From Agarivorans gilvus (GTDB lineage: Bacteria > Pseudomonadota > Gammaproteobacteria > Enterobacterales > Celerinatantimonadaceae), in contig NZ_CP013021.1 in the NCBI RefSeq assembly GCF_001420915.1, forward strand, positions 2,511,001 through 2,575,000: a stretch of 64,000 bases of DNA, given 5' to 3'. The notes under the pieces are model-generated. The model was not told where the DNA came from. It did no database searches and saw nothing but the letters and a program-made list of their open reading frames with translations. Below, one piece after another: positions 1 through 9,258 of this stretch. Position numbers and translations under genes: made by a program. How positions within the stretch are numbered: position 1 is the first letter of the stretch; the number at the start of each line of letters is the position of its first letter.

Positions 1-1812
1 AATAGCTGGCGCTTTAAGCGCAATAGAGGTGCCATTAATCGAAACCGAAGTTCCTTTAATGTCAATGTTGCCGCCGCTTGAAAGGGTAATTGAAGCCCCT
101 CCCGCCTTAATCGTTATTTTACTACCGGCCAGCAAATCAATGTTTTTACCGACATCAATCACTAGATTTTTGCCGATTTTCTCAGACTGGTTCTCGGCAA
201 CATCAATGGTTAAATCTTTGCCAATACGCTCGGTCTGGTTTTGCTTAATTACAGTTTGCAGATCCTTCTCGGCCTGCAGGTAAAGCAACTCCTTGCCCAC
301 ATCATCATCGAAGCGAATTTCGTTAAAATTACTCTCTCCGCCTCCTTTAGTGGAGCGGGTTTTCACTCCTGATTGAGACTTCTTACTGGGCAAACCATAA
401 GGTGGCATTTGCTCACCATTATATAAGGCGCCGGTGATAACCGGTTGGTCGGGGTCGCCCTCTAAAAAACTCACCAACACTTCTTGGCCAACTCTAGGTA
501 AGAAAAACGCACCATAGCGATTACCAGCCCAATGTTGCGAAACCCGTATCCAGCAGGAGCTATTGCTGTCACTTTTGCCTTCACGGTCCCAATGAAACAG
601 CACCTTAATTCGGCCGTACTTATCCACATGGATCTCTTCTCCAGGGTCACCTGTCACCAAGGCTGTTTGAGCACCGTAAATAATCGGTTTGGGAGTGGTT
701 TGGGATGGCCTAAATAGCACATCAGAAGGAATACAAGAAAATTGGTTATGTAATACTTGGCCGCTATTTTTTGCCGCCCCCGTTTGGCTAGTAATAGCCA
801 CACTTAAACTAAGTTGGGTGATTAAATAACTTTTACCAACTTGGGCAGGATCTTCATGGGCTTTAAAGGCGAAATAGTGGCCGGCGCTAAAGGTGGCGCA
901 GGTACTGCCAGCCTGACAAACAACGGTATCTCGCTGCATTGCTTCTAAGGCTACATTGGCCGCATCTTGCAAGACCGGATTAAACTCAGAACCTGCGTAA
1001 TATTCAAATACTTCGGCATTCTGCTGTTGCTTAGCTAGGGCGGTGTTTTGCTGTTCAGCGCTTGGCTTAGCACTGGGTTTTATAAAGTCGTAACCGCCTT
1101 TGCTTGCCCGTCCCGGTGTAATGTTGAGATTACCACTCCAGGAAAACACATGTGACTCTGCTAAGGAACCCGTAGTAAAGGCCACTTTGCTTTCTTCTGC
1201 CTCGCGGTATGCGCTGAATGCATCGGCTAATACCAGGGTATGTTTCGCCTTGCTATGTTCAATAATGTAAAAGATCCCAGCTTCTTCCAGCAGACGATGC
1301 ACAAAGGCAAAATCACTTTCGTTATATTGCACCTTATAACCCAAAGTAGGGTAACTCGCTTTAAGCTCGCTTTTCACTTGTACACTGTGCTCAGCAAGGA
1401 TCTTTTTTACAATATCGTCAGCGCTTAAGTTTTGAAAAATACGGCAATTACTACGCTGCTTCAGAAAATGTAAATTTGGCACAATCTGTAGTTGATAATC
1501 TTGATACTTCTCTCCTTCAGCTTCACTAGGAACGCGACTGCCTAAGGAGGTAATACTTGCAACAACGCCATTAAAAAAACGGGTAACACTAGTCTTATCT
1601 TTTAGATAATCTAAATTAATAGTAACCGGCTTTCCAATAACGTCGGACTCAGCAATTATTTGTCCGTTTGTATAACAAGAAACATTAATAGAGAATGGCG
1701 ATGAAATCCCTTCCTGAATATCAAACTGAGTAAGATGCAATACATCCTTACCTAAGGGTGTATCTATTTTAATAATATTCTTACTTTGACTTGCTTTTTC
1801 CATATGCTTCAT
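1..1812 (-). CDS. vgrG: T6SS spike protein VgrG (TssI), 3' end outside window
   Basis: This is the trimeric spike that caps the Hcp tube and is fired out of the cell with effectors. The frame is open for 604 codons and has no stop before the left edge, so the C-terminus is missing. The first ~360 residues look like the gp27-like base (for example NITPGRASKGGYDF in the middle of this part). The gp5 OB-fold follows, with VLVSFLEGDPDQPVITGALY. Next come the regular needle repeats (ERIGKDLTIDV, EKIGKNLVIDV) and a DUF2345-like stretch GGASITLSSGGNIDIKG. Starts at 1812 or 1803 are both possible and neither has a strong ribosome binding site. hcp lies 53 bases upstream on the same strand. Whether there is a C-terminal effector extension cannot be seen here. 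Confidence 0.95.
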   Translation of the reverse strand, partial: MKHMEKASQSKNIIKIDTPLGKDVLHLTQFDIQEGISSPFSINVSCYTNGQIIAESDVIGKPVTINLDYLKDKTSVTRFFNGVVASITSLGSRVPSEAEGEKYQDYQLQIVPNLHFLKQRSNCRIFQNLSADDIVKKILAEHSVQVKSELKASYPTLGYKVQYNESDFAFVHRLLEEAGIFYIIEHSKAKHTLVLADAFSAYREAEESKVAFTTGSLAESHVFSWSGNLNITPGRASKGGYDFIKPSAKPSAEQQNTALAKQQQNAEVFEYYAGSEFNPVLQDAANVALEAMQRDTVVCQAGSTCATFSAGHYFAFKAHEDPAQVGKSYLITQLSLSVAITSQTGAAKNSGQVLHNQFSCIPSDVLFRPSQTTPKPIIYGAQTALVTGDPGEEIHVDKYGRIKVLFHWDREGKSDSNSSCWIRVSQHWAGNRYGAFFLPRVGQEVLVSFLEGDPDQPVITGALYNGEQMPPYGLPSKKSQSGVKTRSTKGGGESNFNEIRFDDDVGKELLYLQAEKDLQTVIKQNQTERIGKDLTIDVAENQSEKIGKNLVIDVGKNIDLLAGSKITIKAGGASITLSSGGNIDIKGTSVSINGTSIALKAPAI

Positions 1813-1865
1813 GTTCACACTAGTTAAAAATAAGCGGGATAGGTGACTACCCCGCAGAAAACCAA

Positions 1866-2345
1866 TTACATTTGTTGGCCTTTAACACCGCTATAACCAT
1901 AAACAAGCGGAGCTTGAACATTGTTTTGATCATCAGTAGGTGTAACCGTCATCATCATTTCTGTATAAGAAATGGTAATGTTCTCAACTGGACGGTCATC
2001 TTGAATAGAGACTGAATAGCTAGAAATCATCGCATCAGTCAATTCAATCTTCATGATCTCTTCAATCTTCTCGCCTTGCTTAGTGATGTGGAAAACGGCT
2101 GGTTTACCCTTACCAATAGTGGCTTCTTTAAATAGATCAGGAGAGGCTTTGTCTTGCATCTTAGTGATGGTGATATCACATAAACGTGTTGCACTCGCTT
2201 CACGGTCTTGAGCAGTACCAGTATGCGAAGTGATCTCACGAGCAACAGACCAATCAACAGACATAAGCGTAATCATGTCTTTGTATTGTTCAGCTGTCGC
2301 TTCCCCTTTGATATCACCGTACTTCAAATAAGTATTTGCTTGCAT
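1866..2345 (-). CDS. hcp: T6SS tube protein Hcp (TssD)
   Basis: Hcp forms the hexameric rings that stack into the inner tube of the T6SS and are secreted; they also chaperone small effectors. At 159 aa it has normal Hcp length. It begins MQANTYLKYGDIKGEA, the usual first strand of the family, and has the later SYSVSIQDDRPVENITISYTEM block typical of Hcp1-like proteins. There is no signal peptide, as expected. AAGGAAA lies about 7 bases before the ATG, a strong ribosome binding site that fits a highly expressed secreted subunit. It sits between clpV and vgrG. The 194-base gap from clpV suggests an extra promoter of its own. Confidence 0.97.
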   Translation of the reverse strand: MQANTYLKYGDIKGEATAEQYKDMITLMSVDWSVAREITSHTGTAQDREASATRLCDITITKMQDKASPDLFKEATIGKGKPAVFHITKQGEKIEEIMKIELTDAMISSYSVSIQDDRPVENITISYTEMMMTVTPTDDQNNVQAPLVYGYSGVKGQQM

Positions 2346-2539
2346 GCTAATTTCCTTTAGCTAATTAAGTAAAAATCAACCCTTTTGGGTAAGTTTTAAT
2401 ATAACGCGTCAACACGCGCAATTTGTTAGCCGCAACGTCATCACATTTAATAAACCACATAAAATAAAAAATGAACAACAGCCACAACCAGATTAAACCA
2501 CTACATTATAGATATTTTGATCAATAGTGGAAACAATAA
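2346..2539 (-). promoter_or_regulatory. AT-rich clpV-hcp spacer, possible hcp leader with two small hairpins
   Basis: This is the longest spacer inside the T6SS operon. Two short perfect inverted repeats lie in what would be the hcp leader: CGCGT/ACGCG with a 4-base loop (2405-2418) and ACCC/GGGT with a TTTT loop on the plus strand (2379-2390). On the minus strand the second is followed by TTGATTTTTA, so it could act as a weak attenuator. A TATAAT-like hexamer occurs upstream, near 2510. I see no sigma-54 -24/-12 element. The assignment is tentative. Confidence 0.3.
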
Positions 2540-5125
2540 TTAATTTATTTCTAAACAATAAACACCATCGATTAAGTTAACGTTTATTTTATTTATATTT
2601 TCACGTCGAGAAACAGCCTCTAGCACCTTGTTGGATATCACAGGTAGAAGCTCATTTTGTATGTTGTTTTGAATTGCTCTAGCGCCAACGTCAGCATTTT
2701 GTGACTGCTCATTTAGATGCGTAATGATAGCTTCTGAAAAATGTAGTTTGGCTTGGTAACAGCGGCTAAAGCGCTGCTCTACTCTGGCCAACTGCAAACG
2801 GACAATTTGACTTAGTGTTTCGTAGCTAAGCGGAACAAATGGAATGAGGTTTAATCGACCAATAAATGCGGGTTTAAACACGGCTAACAAGTCATCGTTT
2901 AATGCTTGCTTTAAACCTTCAATGTCAGGAGCCGTTTCTTCATCTTCAAACAGTCCGATAGTTGTATCGGTACCTACATTTGAAGTCATAATAATGATGG
3001 TATTTTTAAAATCTATATCTCGACCTTCTCCATCTTTTATGCTGCCCTTATCAAATACCTGATAGAAAATATCTTGTACTCCAGGGTGAGCCTTTTCCAT
3101 CTCATCTAGCAATACAACACTGTATGGCTTTCGACGAACCGCTTCAGTTAGCACGCCACCTTCACCGTATCCAACATAACCCGGAGGAGAGCCCACTAGC
3201 AGCGATACTTTATGCTCCTCTTTAAACTCCGACATATTAATCACCGTTAAATTGTCTTCGCTGCCGTAAACTTGTTCCGCAAGAGTCAAGGCCGTTTCAG
3301 TTTTACCAGTACCACTTGGCCCAGTAAGTAGAAATACCCCATTAGGTTTACGTTCATCACTTAACTGGGCTCGGGCAGTTTGTACCACTTTACTGATCAA
3401 CTCTAAGGCATGGTCTTGGCCAACAATTCGCTCACCCATTCGCTGAGGTAAACTTAAAATCGTGTCCACGTCATTGGCCTGCATCCGCCCTAAAGGAATA
3501 CCAGTCCAATCAGCAATTACCTCGGCCACCAGCACCTCGTCTACCTCTAAAAACACCATTGGTTGCTCGACTTCCGCTAAGCTAGCTTTGATTTCCACCA
3601 ATTGCTCACGCACATTTTCTTCAGCAGCACCTTCAGCTTGTAATAAACAGGCAAGATGTTGCTTGGCTTGCACGACCAGGCCCTGCTCATCGCGCCATGT
3701 GGCTTCAGCTTGTTGTAAGCAATTTTGCGTATCGACTAATTCAGCATTGAGTTGCTGAAGCAACTCTTGATGCTCAGAACCAGTTAATTGTTCGCGCTCT
3801 AATTGCTCTATTTGGGCATGCAATTGCTGTTGCTTACGCTGCAATCGTTCTACTTGGCTAGGGGTCGCCGCTTGACTCATCGCAACCCGGGCACAGGCGG
3901 TATCAAGTAAGGCGACCGCTTTGTCCGGGAGTTGACGCCCGTTGATATAACGATGGGATAAATGCACTGCCGCCTGCAGGGCTTGGTCACTAATTGAGAC
4001 TCGGTGATGTTGTTCCATTACTGGCAACAAACCGCGTAGCATGACTATCGCCTGCTCTTCACTGGGTTCTTCAACTTTCACCACCTGAAAGCGACGCGTC
4101 AGCGCCGCGTCTTTTTCAAAGTACTTTTTGTACTCCGCCCAAGTGGTTGCCGCAATAGTACGTAACTCACCACGGGCTAAAGCTGGCTTTAGCAAATTTG
4201 CCGCATCATTTTGTCCGGCTTGGCCACCACTGCCAATCAAGGTATGCGCCTCGTCGATGAATACAATAATCGGTGTGGCTGAATTTTTTACTTCATTAAT
4301 AACCGACTTAAGACGATTCTCAAATTCACCTTTCATGCCGGCACCCGCTTGCAACAAGGCTAAATCCAGAACATGAATTTTTACCTTTTGCAGCGATTCC
4401 GGCACATCATTGTCGGCAATACGCTGAGCTAAACCTTCAACTACTGCCGTTTTACCCACCCCTGCTTCACCGGTAAGGATCGGATTGTTTTGGCGGCGCC
4501 GGGTTAAAATATCAATCATCTGACGAATCTCTTCGTCACGCCCAAGGATGGGGTCGAGTTTGCCAGTGCGCGCTTGCTCTGTAAGGTCAGTAGTAAACTG
4601 ATCTAAGCTTGGCGTTTTAGCGGAACTATTTACCTGACTGGCTGAAGCCATATCGGCATTTTGTTTTGAGTTAAGCCATAACTGCACCAATTGACTTGAA
4701 TCGATACTCTCTAATTGCTTGAGAAAATGCATGGTACTGAAGCTAAGCGTATCATCGCTCAACAAGGCATGAATAATATGGATGGGCGCAATAGTGTTCA
4801 CGTTATACTCAATCGAGGCGGCCATCCAAGCTGCATTTAGCAGGCTAACAATTTGCGGCGACAAACCGGGGGTTTGCTGATTGCCCGTTTTGGCTCCTTC
4901 TAAATTACGATTAAGATCGGCCGTTAAGGCATCAATATCTACCGAAAAATGCTTGGCAACTAACATCAAGTCTTCAGTCTGGCTTTCGCACATCGCCAAC
5001 AACCAATGCTGAATTTCTACACTAAAGTGACTACGGCTATTAGACAAGGCTGCTGCAGCTTCTAAGCTCTGCTTAGCCGCTGGTGACAGCTTTTCCACCA
5101 TTGATTTTAAAGTCATTGTCGACAT
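2540..5125 (-). CDS. clpV: T6SS sheath-disassembly ATPase ClpV (TssH)
   Basis: ClpV is a AAA+ unfoldase that extracts TssB/TssC subunits from the contracted sheath for reuse. The 861 aa match family length. Domain order is: a Clp-N repeat domain (about 10-150); AAA1 with Walker A GEAGVGKT and Walker B IIVFIDEAH; a coiled-coil middle domain rich in Q, E and L (about 400-520); AAA2 with GPSGTGKTETAL and VVLLDEMEKAH; and a C-terminal D2-small domain. The ATG at 5125 has AAGGA 7 bases upstream. It follows tssG by 33 bases in the same operon. TagJ, encoded upstream, is known in other systems to bridge the sheath and ClpV. Confidence 0.97.
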   Translation of the reverse strand: MSTMTLKSMVEKLSPAAKQSLEAAAALSNSRSHFSVEIQHWLLAMCESQTEDLMLVAKHFSVDIDALTADLNRNLEGAKTGNQQTPGLSPQIVSLLNAAWMAASIEYNVNTIAPIHIIHALLSDDTLSFSTMHFLKQLESIDSSQLVQLWLNSKQNADMASASQVNSSAKTPSLDQFTTDLTEQARTGKLDPILGRDEEIRQMIDILTRRRQNNPILTGEAGVGKTAVVEGLAQRIADNDVPESLQKVKIHVLDLALLQAGAGMKGEFENRLKSVINEVKNSATPIIVFIDEAHTLIGSGGQAGQNDAANLLKPALARGELRTIAATTWAEYKKYFEKDAALTRRFQVVKVEEPSEEQAIVMLRGLLPVMEQHHRVSISDQALQAAVHLSHRYINGRQLPDKAVALLDTACARVAMSQAATPSQVERLQRKQQQLHAQIEQLEREQLTGSEHQELLQQLNAELVDTQNCLQQAEATWRDEQGLVVQAKQHLACLLQAEGAAEENVREQLVEIKASLAEVEQPMVFLEVDEVLVAEVIADWTGIPLGRMQANDVDTILSLPQRMGERIVGQDHALELISKVVQTARAQLSDERKPNGVFLLTGPSGTGKTETALTLAEQVYGSEDNLTVINMSEFKEEHKVSLLVGSPPGYVGYGEGGVLTEAVRRKPYSVVLLDEMEKAHPGVQDIFYQVFDKGSIKDGEGRDIDFKNTIIIMTSNVGTDTTIGLFEDEETAPDIEGLKQALNDDLLAVFKPAFIGRLNLIPFVPLSYETLSQIVRLQLARVEQRFSRCYQAKLHFSEAIITHLNEQSQNADVGARAIQNNIQNELLPVISNKVLEAVSRRENINKINVNLIDGVYCLEIN

Positions 5126-5158
5126 CTGTTTTTCCTTTAATCCTTTAAACTAAATCGA

Positions 5159-6136
5159 TTAAGCGATGGGAACTTTAGTTTGCTCGTCCATTTGCTTGCT
5201 GTTGATGGTTAATGCACTACCTTGCCCTAAGCCCAAGCCGGAACTCCCTAAACGTGAACTTGGCATGTCGCGGTAACGCGCCATGAGACTCCAGCGAGGC
5301 CGAATATGCGTAGGTAAGTAATCAGCAACGACCTCCTGCAGTAGTGACAATGTTTTACTACCCGGTAATAATTGCTGGGCTCGCGTTGCATTAGCCGCAT
5401 GAATTTCAATCTCTATAGCCGAACCGACGTCCCAAACTTTGTGGCCAAGAGTGGCGCTGAAACCAAGTTGAGCATGTTGCCCTTCAGGATTAGCGCGACT
5501 CGCTAGACGTGTTTGCTCCGCTTCACTCAATGATAACCACTGACCTAAGCGCTCATTCACCACCACCTTGCAGCCCGAAATTAACCCTACAATTTGCTTT
5601 AAACCCTGAGCGCTACGAAGCGATTGAGAAAATAAACCGCCAAGGTATTGCTGAGTGAAACTAGAAGTGCCCGACAAGGAACTCAACACACGAGAAATGG
5701 GGTCCTGCTGAGCAGTTTGTTGCTGACGCTGATATTGCAGTGGAAACTGGTACTTCTCCCAGGCGCGGTGGTACAAGGAGATCAATCGATGATGGAAGAT
5801 GTCTAAAAAATCACGTAAGGACTCGTCTTTTTGTTTACAGCGGTCCATCACCCACTCACTGTAATGACGCGGCATAACACCGCTTGGTCCAGTTAGACCA
5901 AAAAAATTGACGAACACGGTATAGGGCTGATCCCCAGCATTGGGAGGCTCTACACGTTCTAGTGCTTTGCCTGGAAAGCCTAGATTTTGTGGGACTTTAA
6001 AGCGCAATACTTCGTTTTTGGGCAAGGTATCAGAGCCGACACCGTTATGTAGAGCTCCGCGCCCCGCCTGAATGGCCACCACGCTATGGTGAAAATCTTG
6101 CTCACTGCCGCTATTTAGGCTGTCAAATAACTTCAC
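5159..6136 (-). CDS. tssG: T6SS baseplate subunit TssG
   Basis: TssG is a cytoplasmic baseplate wedge protein that forms a complex with TssF and TssE. The protein is 325 aa, typical for TssG (ImpH/VasB). The N-terminal region has the family block RFKVPQNLGFPGKALERVE, followed by NFFGLTGPSGVMPRHYSEW. The start overlaps the tssF stop by four bases, indicating translational coupling. The C-terminal tail is rich in Gly/Ser (SRLGSSGLGLGQGS). No anomalies in reading frame or length. Confidence 0.96.
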   Translation of the reverse strand: MKLFDSLNSGSEQDFHHSVVAIQAGRGALHNGVGSDTLPKNEVLRFKVPQNLGFPGKALERVEPPNAGDQPYTVFVNFFGLTGPSGVMPRHYSEWVMDRCKQKDESLRDFLDIFHHRLISLYHRAWEKYQFPLQYQRQQQTAQQDPISRVLSSLSGTSSFTQQYLGGLFSQSLRSAQGLKQIVGLISGCKVVVNERLGQWLSLSEAEQTRLASRANPEGQHAQLGFSATLGHKVWDVGSAIEIEIHAANATRAQQLLPGSKTLSLLQEVVADYLPTHIRPRWSLMARYRDMPSSRLGSSGLGLGQGSALTINSKQMDEQTKVPIA

Positions 6137-7962
6137 AACAGCTCCTTATCACCAGCCATTGCCGGCCAGCGATGCAATACATCATTGCCACCGAGTAGCT
6201 TTATGGACAAACGAGTAAAGCTATTAATGGTGGTGTATTGGGCAAAGAAATGAGCTAATACATTGCCAAAGAAGAACAAATTAATGCCTGACAGCTCTTG
6301 GTTTACAAATTCCAACACGATGTCTGAACCATGACAAAAACCTACTCGACCATTTTGTACAACTCGTGCGGTAGCGCGAGTGACCTGTACTTTAGCAATC
6401 GCCTCTATGAGCACTTTAGTTTGAGGGGCTTGTTTAAAATCATAAAGTTGTAACAGCTCTTGCAACAGCTTAACGGCATTAGGCTGGTTAAAATGATTTA
6501 AGGTTAAATGACTCGCCAGCTGCCAGCGCGAAGCATCGAACATGGCGGGTCGAACAGGCTCACTAAAAGGTAATAAGCAGCGCACATTTTTTAAGGAATC
6601 GGTACGACTTGGCACTACTATCGATGGCTGTCCACCGCCAAAAGGCAAGCGCGCAGGTAGGTTTCGATTACTACATAGGGCCTTGGCTGAGACTAGCCAT
6701 TGCTCATGTTGCTCAACATCTAAAGCCTTAGCGTTTCCATCAACCACCGATAAGTAGCTCTCTACACCGGGTTCATCATGTCCACCAGCCCACTTATTTA
6801 ACTCTCGCCTCAAGGTCCAAAATAGGTTTCCGGCTTGTGGGTAATGGGGCAATTGGCTGCCATAAAATGGACTAACGGCAACACTATTATCATGTTGATC
6901 AAAGGCTTCTACATCTGTCACCCTGACCACTTCAGAGATATCGGCATCCCGATAACGAGGCACTAAACGATGTTCGAAACGAGCGGGATCTAAACGCAGA
7001 GGCTCCAGCTCGTCCTCGAACAAGTTGATCACTGGCACACAGCCTAACAAGATGTTCTCTGCGGTAAGTTGTTTCGCTAGGATGTCGCTATCACTGTCGA
7101 GATAGATATATAAATCAACTTCATGTTGCTCGCCAAACCAGCTTGGCTCCAGCCCCTGCAGCTCAAAAAACATGAATTTTTCAGGACACAAAAAGTGCTC
7201 CACCAACAAACGATAACCATTGAAGGTACGTTGCTCATAGGGCACCACTTTTTCATCGTCAGCAAAACCCACACTGCTAATATGGCGAGCCTGAAGGTAT
7301 TGATGCGCCTGCATGCTGCCTGGCGCAGCAAAGGCCAAGCCGATGCTAGATTGGAAAATCAGCTGATAAAGCTGATAGCTAAGTTGAGACTGGCCATGAA
7401 TATAAAAACGCATTTTTTGTATGCCAACGTCACTCAATGCAACATCGTCAAATTCACAACTTAAACGCAGTTTTATTACCGCTGCCGCATTCTTTTGGAA
7501 GTTAGGTCGCGGCGCTTTAAATGGAGCGCCTTCAAAACTCGCATGAGTCACTTCCACTGGCCACATTTCGGTATCGTAACAAGTATTAAAGCGACAACTT
7601 TTATAGCCGGGTACTTGGGTTTCTAGCTCGGTACCCTTAGGGATCATCAAGCTATAATCAGTGACATTTTGAGTACTCATTTTAATCACTGAAATCGACG
7701 GAATAGGAGCGTGATAGTCAGGATAAAGCTGTCCTAACAGGGCCTCGGTTAACTCAGGAAAGCTATCATCTAACTTTTGCCGCACTTGGGCGGTAAGTAA
7801 GGACACGCCCTCCAACAAGCGAGAGACATGCGGGTCTTCGACATTTTCTTCGCTCATTCGCAAACGGCCGGCGACTTTCGGATAGCGCTCGGCGAACTCC
7901 GCCCCCATATGGCGTAAGTAGGCAAGCTCTCGATTGTAGTACTTTAATAACTCGTCACTCAT
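6133..7962 (-). CDS. tssF: T6SS baseplate subunit TssF
   Basis: TssF is the large baseplate wedge subunit, paired with TssG. The 609 aa fit the family. The N-terminus MSDELLKYYNRELAYLRHMG with AEFAERYPKVAGRL is diagnostic of TssF (ImpG/VasA). Other family blocks are DPHVSRLLEGVSLLTAQVRQKLDD and the C-terminal GGNDVLHRWPAM. It lies 3 bases after tssE and overlaps tssG by 4, so tssE-tssF-tssG is a tight translational unit. Confidence 0.97.
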   Translation of the reverse strand: MSDELLKYYNRELAYLRHMGAEFAERYPKVAGRLRMSEENVEDPHVSRLLEGVSLLTAQVRQKLDDSFPELTEALLGQLYPDYHAPIPSISVIKMSTQNVTDYSLMIPKGTELETQVPGYKSCRFNTCYDTEMWPVEVTHASFEGAPFKAPRPNFQKNAAAVIKLRLSCEFDDVALSDVGIQKMRFYIHGQSQLSYQLYQLIFQSSIGLAFAAPGSMQAHQYLQARHISSVGFADDEKVVPYEQRTFNGYRLLVEHFLCPEKFMFFELQGLEPSWFGEQHEVDLYIYLDSDSDILAKQLTAENILLGCVPVINLFEDELEPLRLDPARFEHRLVPRYRDADISEVVRVTDVEAFDQHDNSVAVSPFYGSQLPHYPQAGNLFWTLRRELNKWAGGHDEPGVESYLSVVDGNAKALDVEQHEQWLVSAKALCSNRNLPARLPFGGGQPSIVVPSRTDSLKNVRCLLPFSEPVRPAMFDASRWQLASHLTLNHFNQPNAVKLLQELLQLYDFKQAPQTKVLIEAIAKVQVTRATARVVQNGRVGFCHGSDIVLEFVNQELSGINLFFFGNVLAHFFAQYTTINSFTRLSIKLLGGNDVLHRWPAMAGDKELL

Positions 7963-7965
7963 GCG

Positions 7966-8445
7966 CTACTCAACTATTTTAATACCAAGGCATACCGGCT
8001 CAACCTCAGAGTCAAAGGTGATTTCCTCCGGTTCAGGATCGGCATGGCAAAGTGCATGAATGCGTAATCGCAATATACGATCTAAGGGTTGCTCGTCGTT
8101 GACAGTAGTTACCGATAAATCAATAAAACGAGGCTCAAACTTACGAATCGTTTGCTCGACAATTTGGCATAGCAACTCACGGCCATCTTGACTACTTAAA
8201 GGCATCGATGAAAAGTCAGGTAGACCATAGCTGAACAAAGAAAGATCCAGCTCGCTATACCATTCAGGCCAAATATGCCAATGTAGCTTGGCATTAAGTA
8301 AGGCCTCTAGATCGCGACGAATACTGCGCCGGTAGGCCTGGCGACCATAGCCTGAATAAATATCACCGCTTATGGGTTGATCATCTAGGCCATTACTTAA
8401 CCTATCGAGCAACGACAGCTGCAATGCGGGTTGAACGCCACTCAT
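7966..8445 (-). CDS. tssE: T6SS baseplate subunit TssE (gp25-like)
   Basis: TssE is the phage gp25-like component that seeds sheath polymerisation at the baseplate. It is 159 aa and has the gp25-type core: SIRRDLEALLNAKLHW near residue 40, then a central YSELDLSLFSYGLPDFSS, and a C-terminal region with IEQTIRKFEPRF-like sequence (VEQTIRKFEPRFIDLSV). Its ATG overlaps the tagJ stop by one base. Order tagJ-tssE-tssF-tssG is common in T6SS clusters. Confidence 0.95.
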   Translation of the reverse strand: MSGVQPALQLSLLDRLSNGLDDQPISGDIYSGYGRQAYRRSIRRDLEALLNAKLHWHIWPEWYSELDLSLFSYGLPDFSSMPLSSQDGRELLCQIVEQTIRKFEPRFIDLSVTTVNDEQPLDRILRLRIHALCHADPEPEEITFDSEVEPVCLGIKIVE

Positions 8446-9254
8446 TAACCAACGGCCTCGGTACTAGCCTGGGTAGACAAGCAATCCAGCTGAGATAAGG
8501 CTAAGGCCTCGTCATTCACTAGCCACATTTTTTGACCGCGGCCTTGGTAAAATTCACTACTCAAAACCGCTTGCCAATCAGTTTCACGCCCCAGTTTTTC
8601 CGCGTCGGATTCGCTAGCGAGATAAGTCATCGGAACGAAGACTTCACCTGATGGCCCCTCTTTAATATCGAGCTCTGCACGACGCCAAACATGTTCAAAC
8701 AGTGTGCTAGCGGGTAGCAGCTTCAACCAAGTAATGTCGGCGAAAGGCACAAAGTAATAATTGCCATTTGAACCAAACACCTCGAGATAGCCCGCTAAAC
8801 TGTCATCCAAATCGCGCAATTCGTGACAGGGTTTATCGTCAATTTGCAACTGCGCCGGTTCACGTAAGTGCTCTAGCTGTTGGGCTGCTTGTTCAAAGTC
8901 ACTCTTATTTTGATTTAACTGAGCCAAACGAACAGCAACTAATGGAGCGAGGCTCTTAGACGCGCCAGTAACCAGGCTGGCGGTATCGCCCCCGCGAGAA
9001 AAGTCGACGCGAGACTGAGCGGCATGTACCAGTTGACGCATGTTTAAGGCACCAGGCACGCACTCGGGATGTTGCTTCACTAACAAATCTAACTGTTGGT
9101 CAGCTCGCTCTAGTTGACCATCAATACATAGCAGTTCAATGAAGCGACTGCGGGTATCTAAATCTTTGGGCTTTTGCTTAAGATGGGCAATTGTTGCGGC
9201 TATTGCCTCACTTAACTGTCCTTGTTGAATCAACTGGGTAATCTGTTGTTGCAT
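8445..9254 (-). CDS. tagJ: T6SS accessory protein TagJ (ImpE family)
   Basis: The 269-aa protein matches the ImpE/TagJ family. It has an N-terminal helical repeat-like part (IAATIAHLKQKPKDLDTRSRF, LCIDGQLERADQQLD) and a C-terminal domain with YFVPFADITWLKLLPA and VPMTYLASE. In Pseudomonas, TagJ (HsiE1) binds the TssB-type sheath subunit and ClpV and tunes sheath recycling; that role is inferred here from family membership. The gene lies 4 bases after the second tssC and overlaps tssE by one. TagJ is absent from many T6SS types, so its presence narrows the subtype. Confidence 0.9.
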   Translation of the reverse strand: MQQQITQLIQQGQLSEAIAATIAHLKQKPKDLDTRSRFIELLCIDGQLERADQQLDLLVKQHPECVPGALNMRQLVHAAQSRVDFSRGGDTASLVTGASKSLAPLVAVRLAQLNQNKSDFEQAAQQLEHLREPAQLQIDDKPCHELRDLDDSLAGYLEVFGSNGNYYFVPFADITWLKLLPASTLFEHVWRRAELDIKEGPSGEVFVPMTYLASESDAEKLGRETDWQAVLSSEFYQGRGQKMWLVNDEALALSQLDCLSTQASTEAVG

Positions 9255-9258
9255 CTGT

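Noticed and set aside
7123..7464. 113-aa plus-strand ORF inside tssF
   Set aside because: Antisense to a well-supported gene, with no ribosome binding site and no protein-like features.
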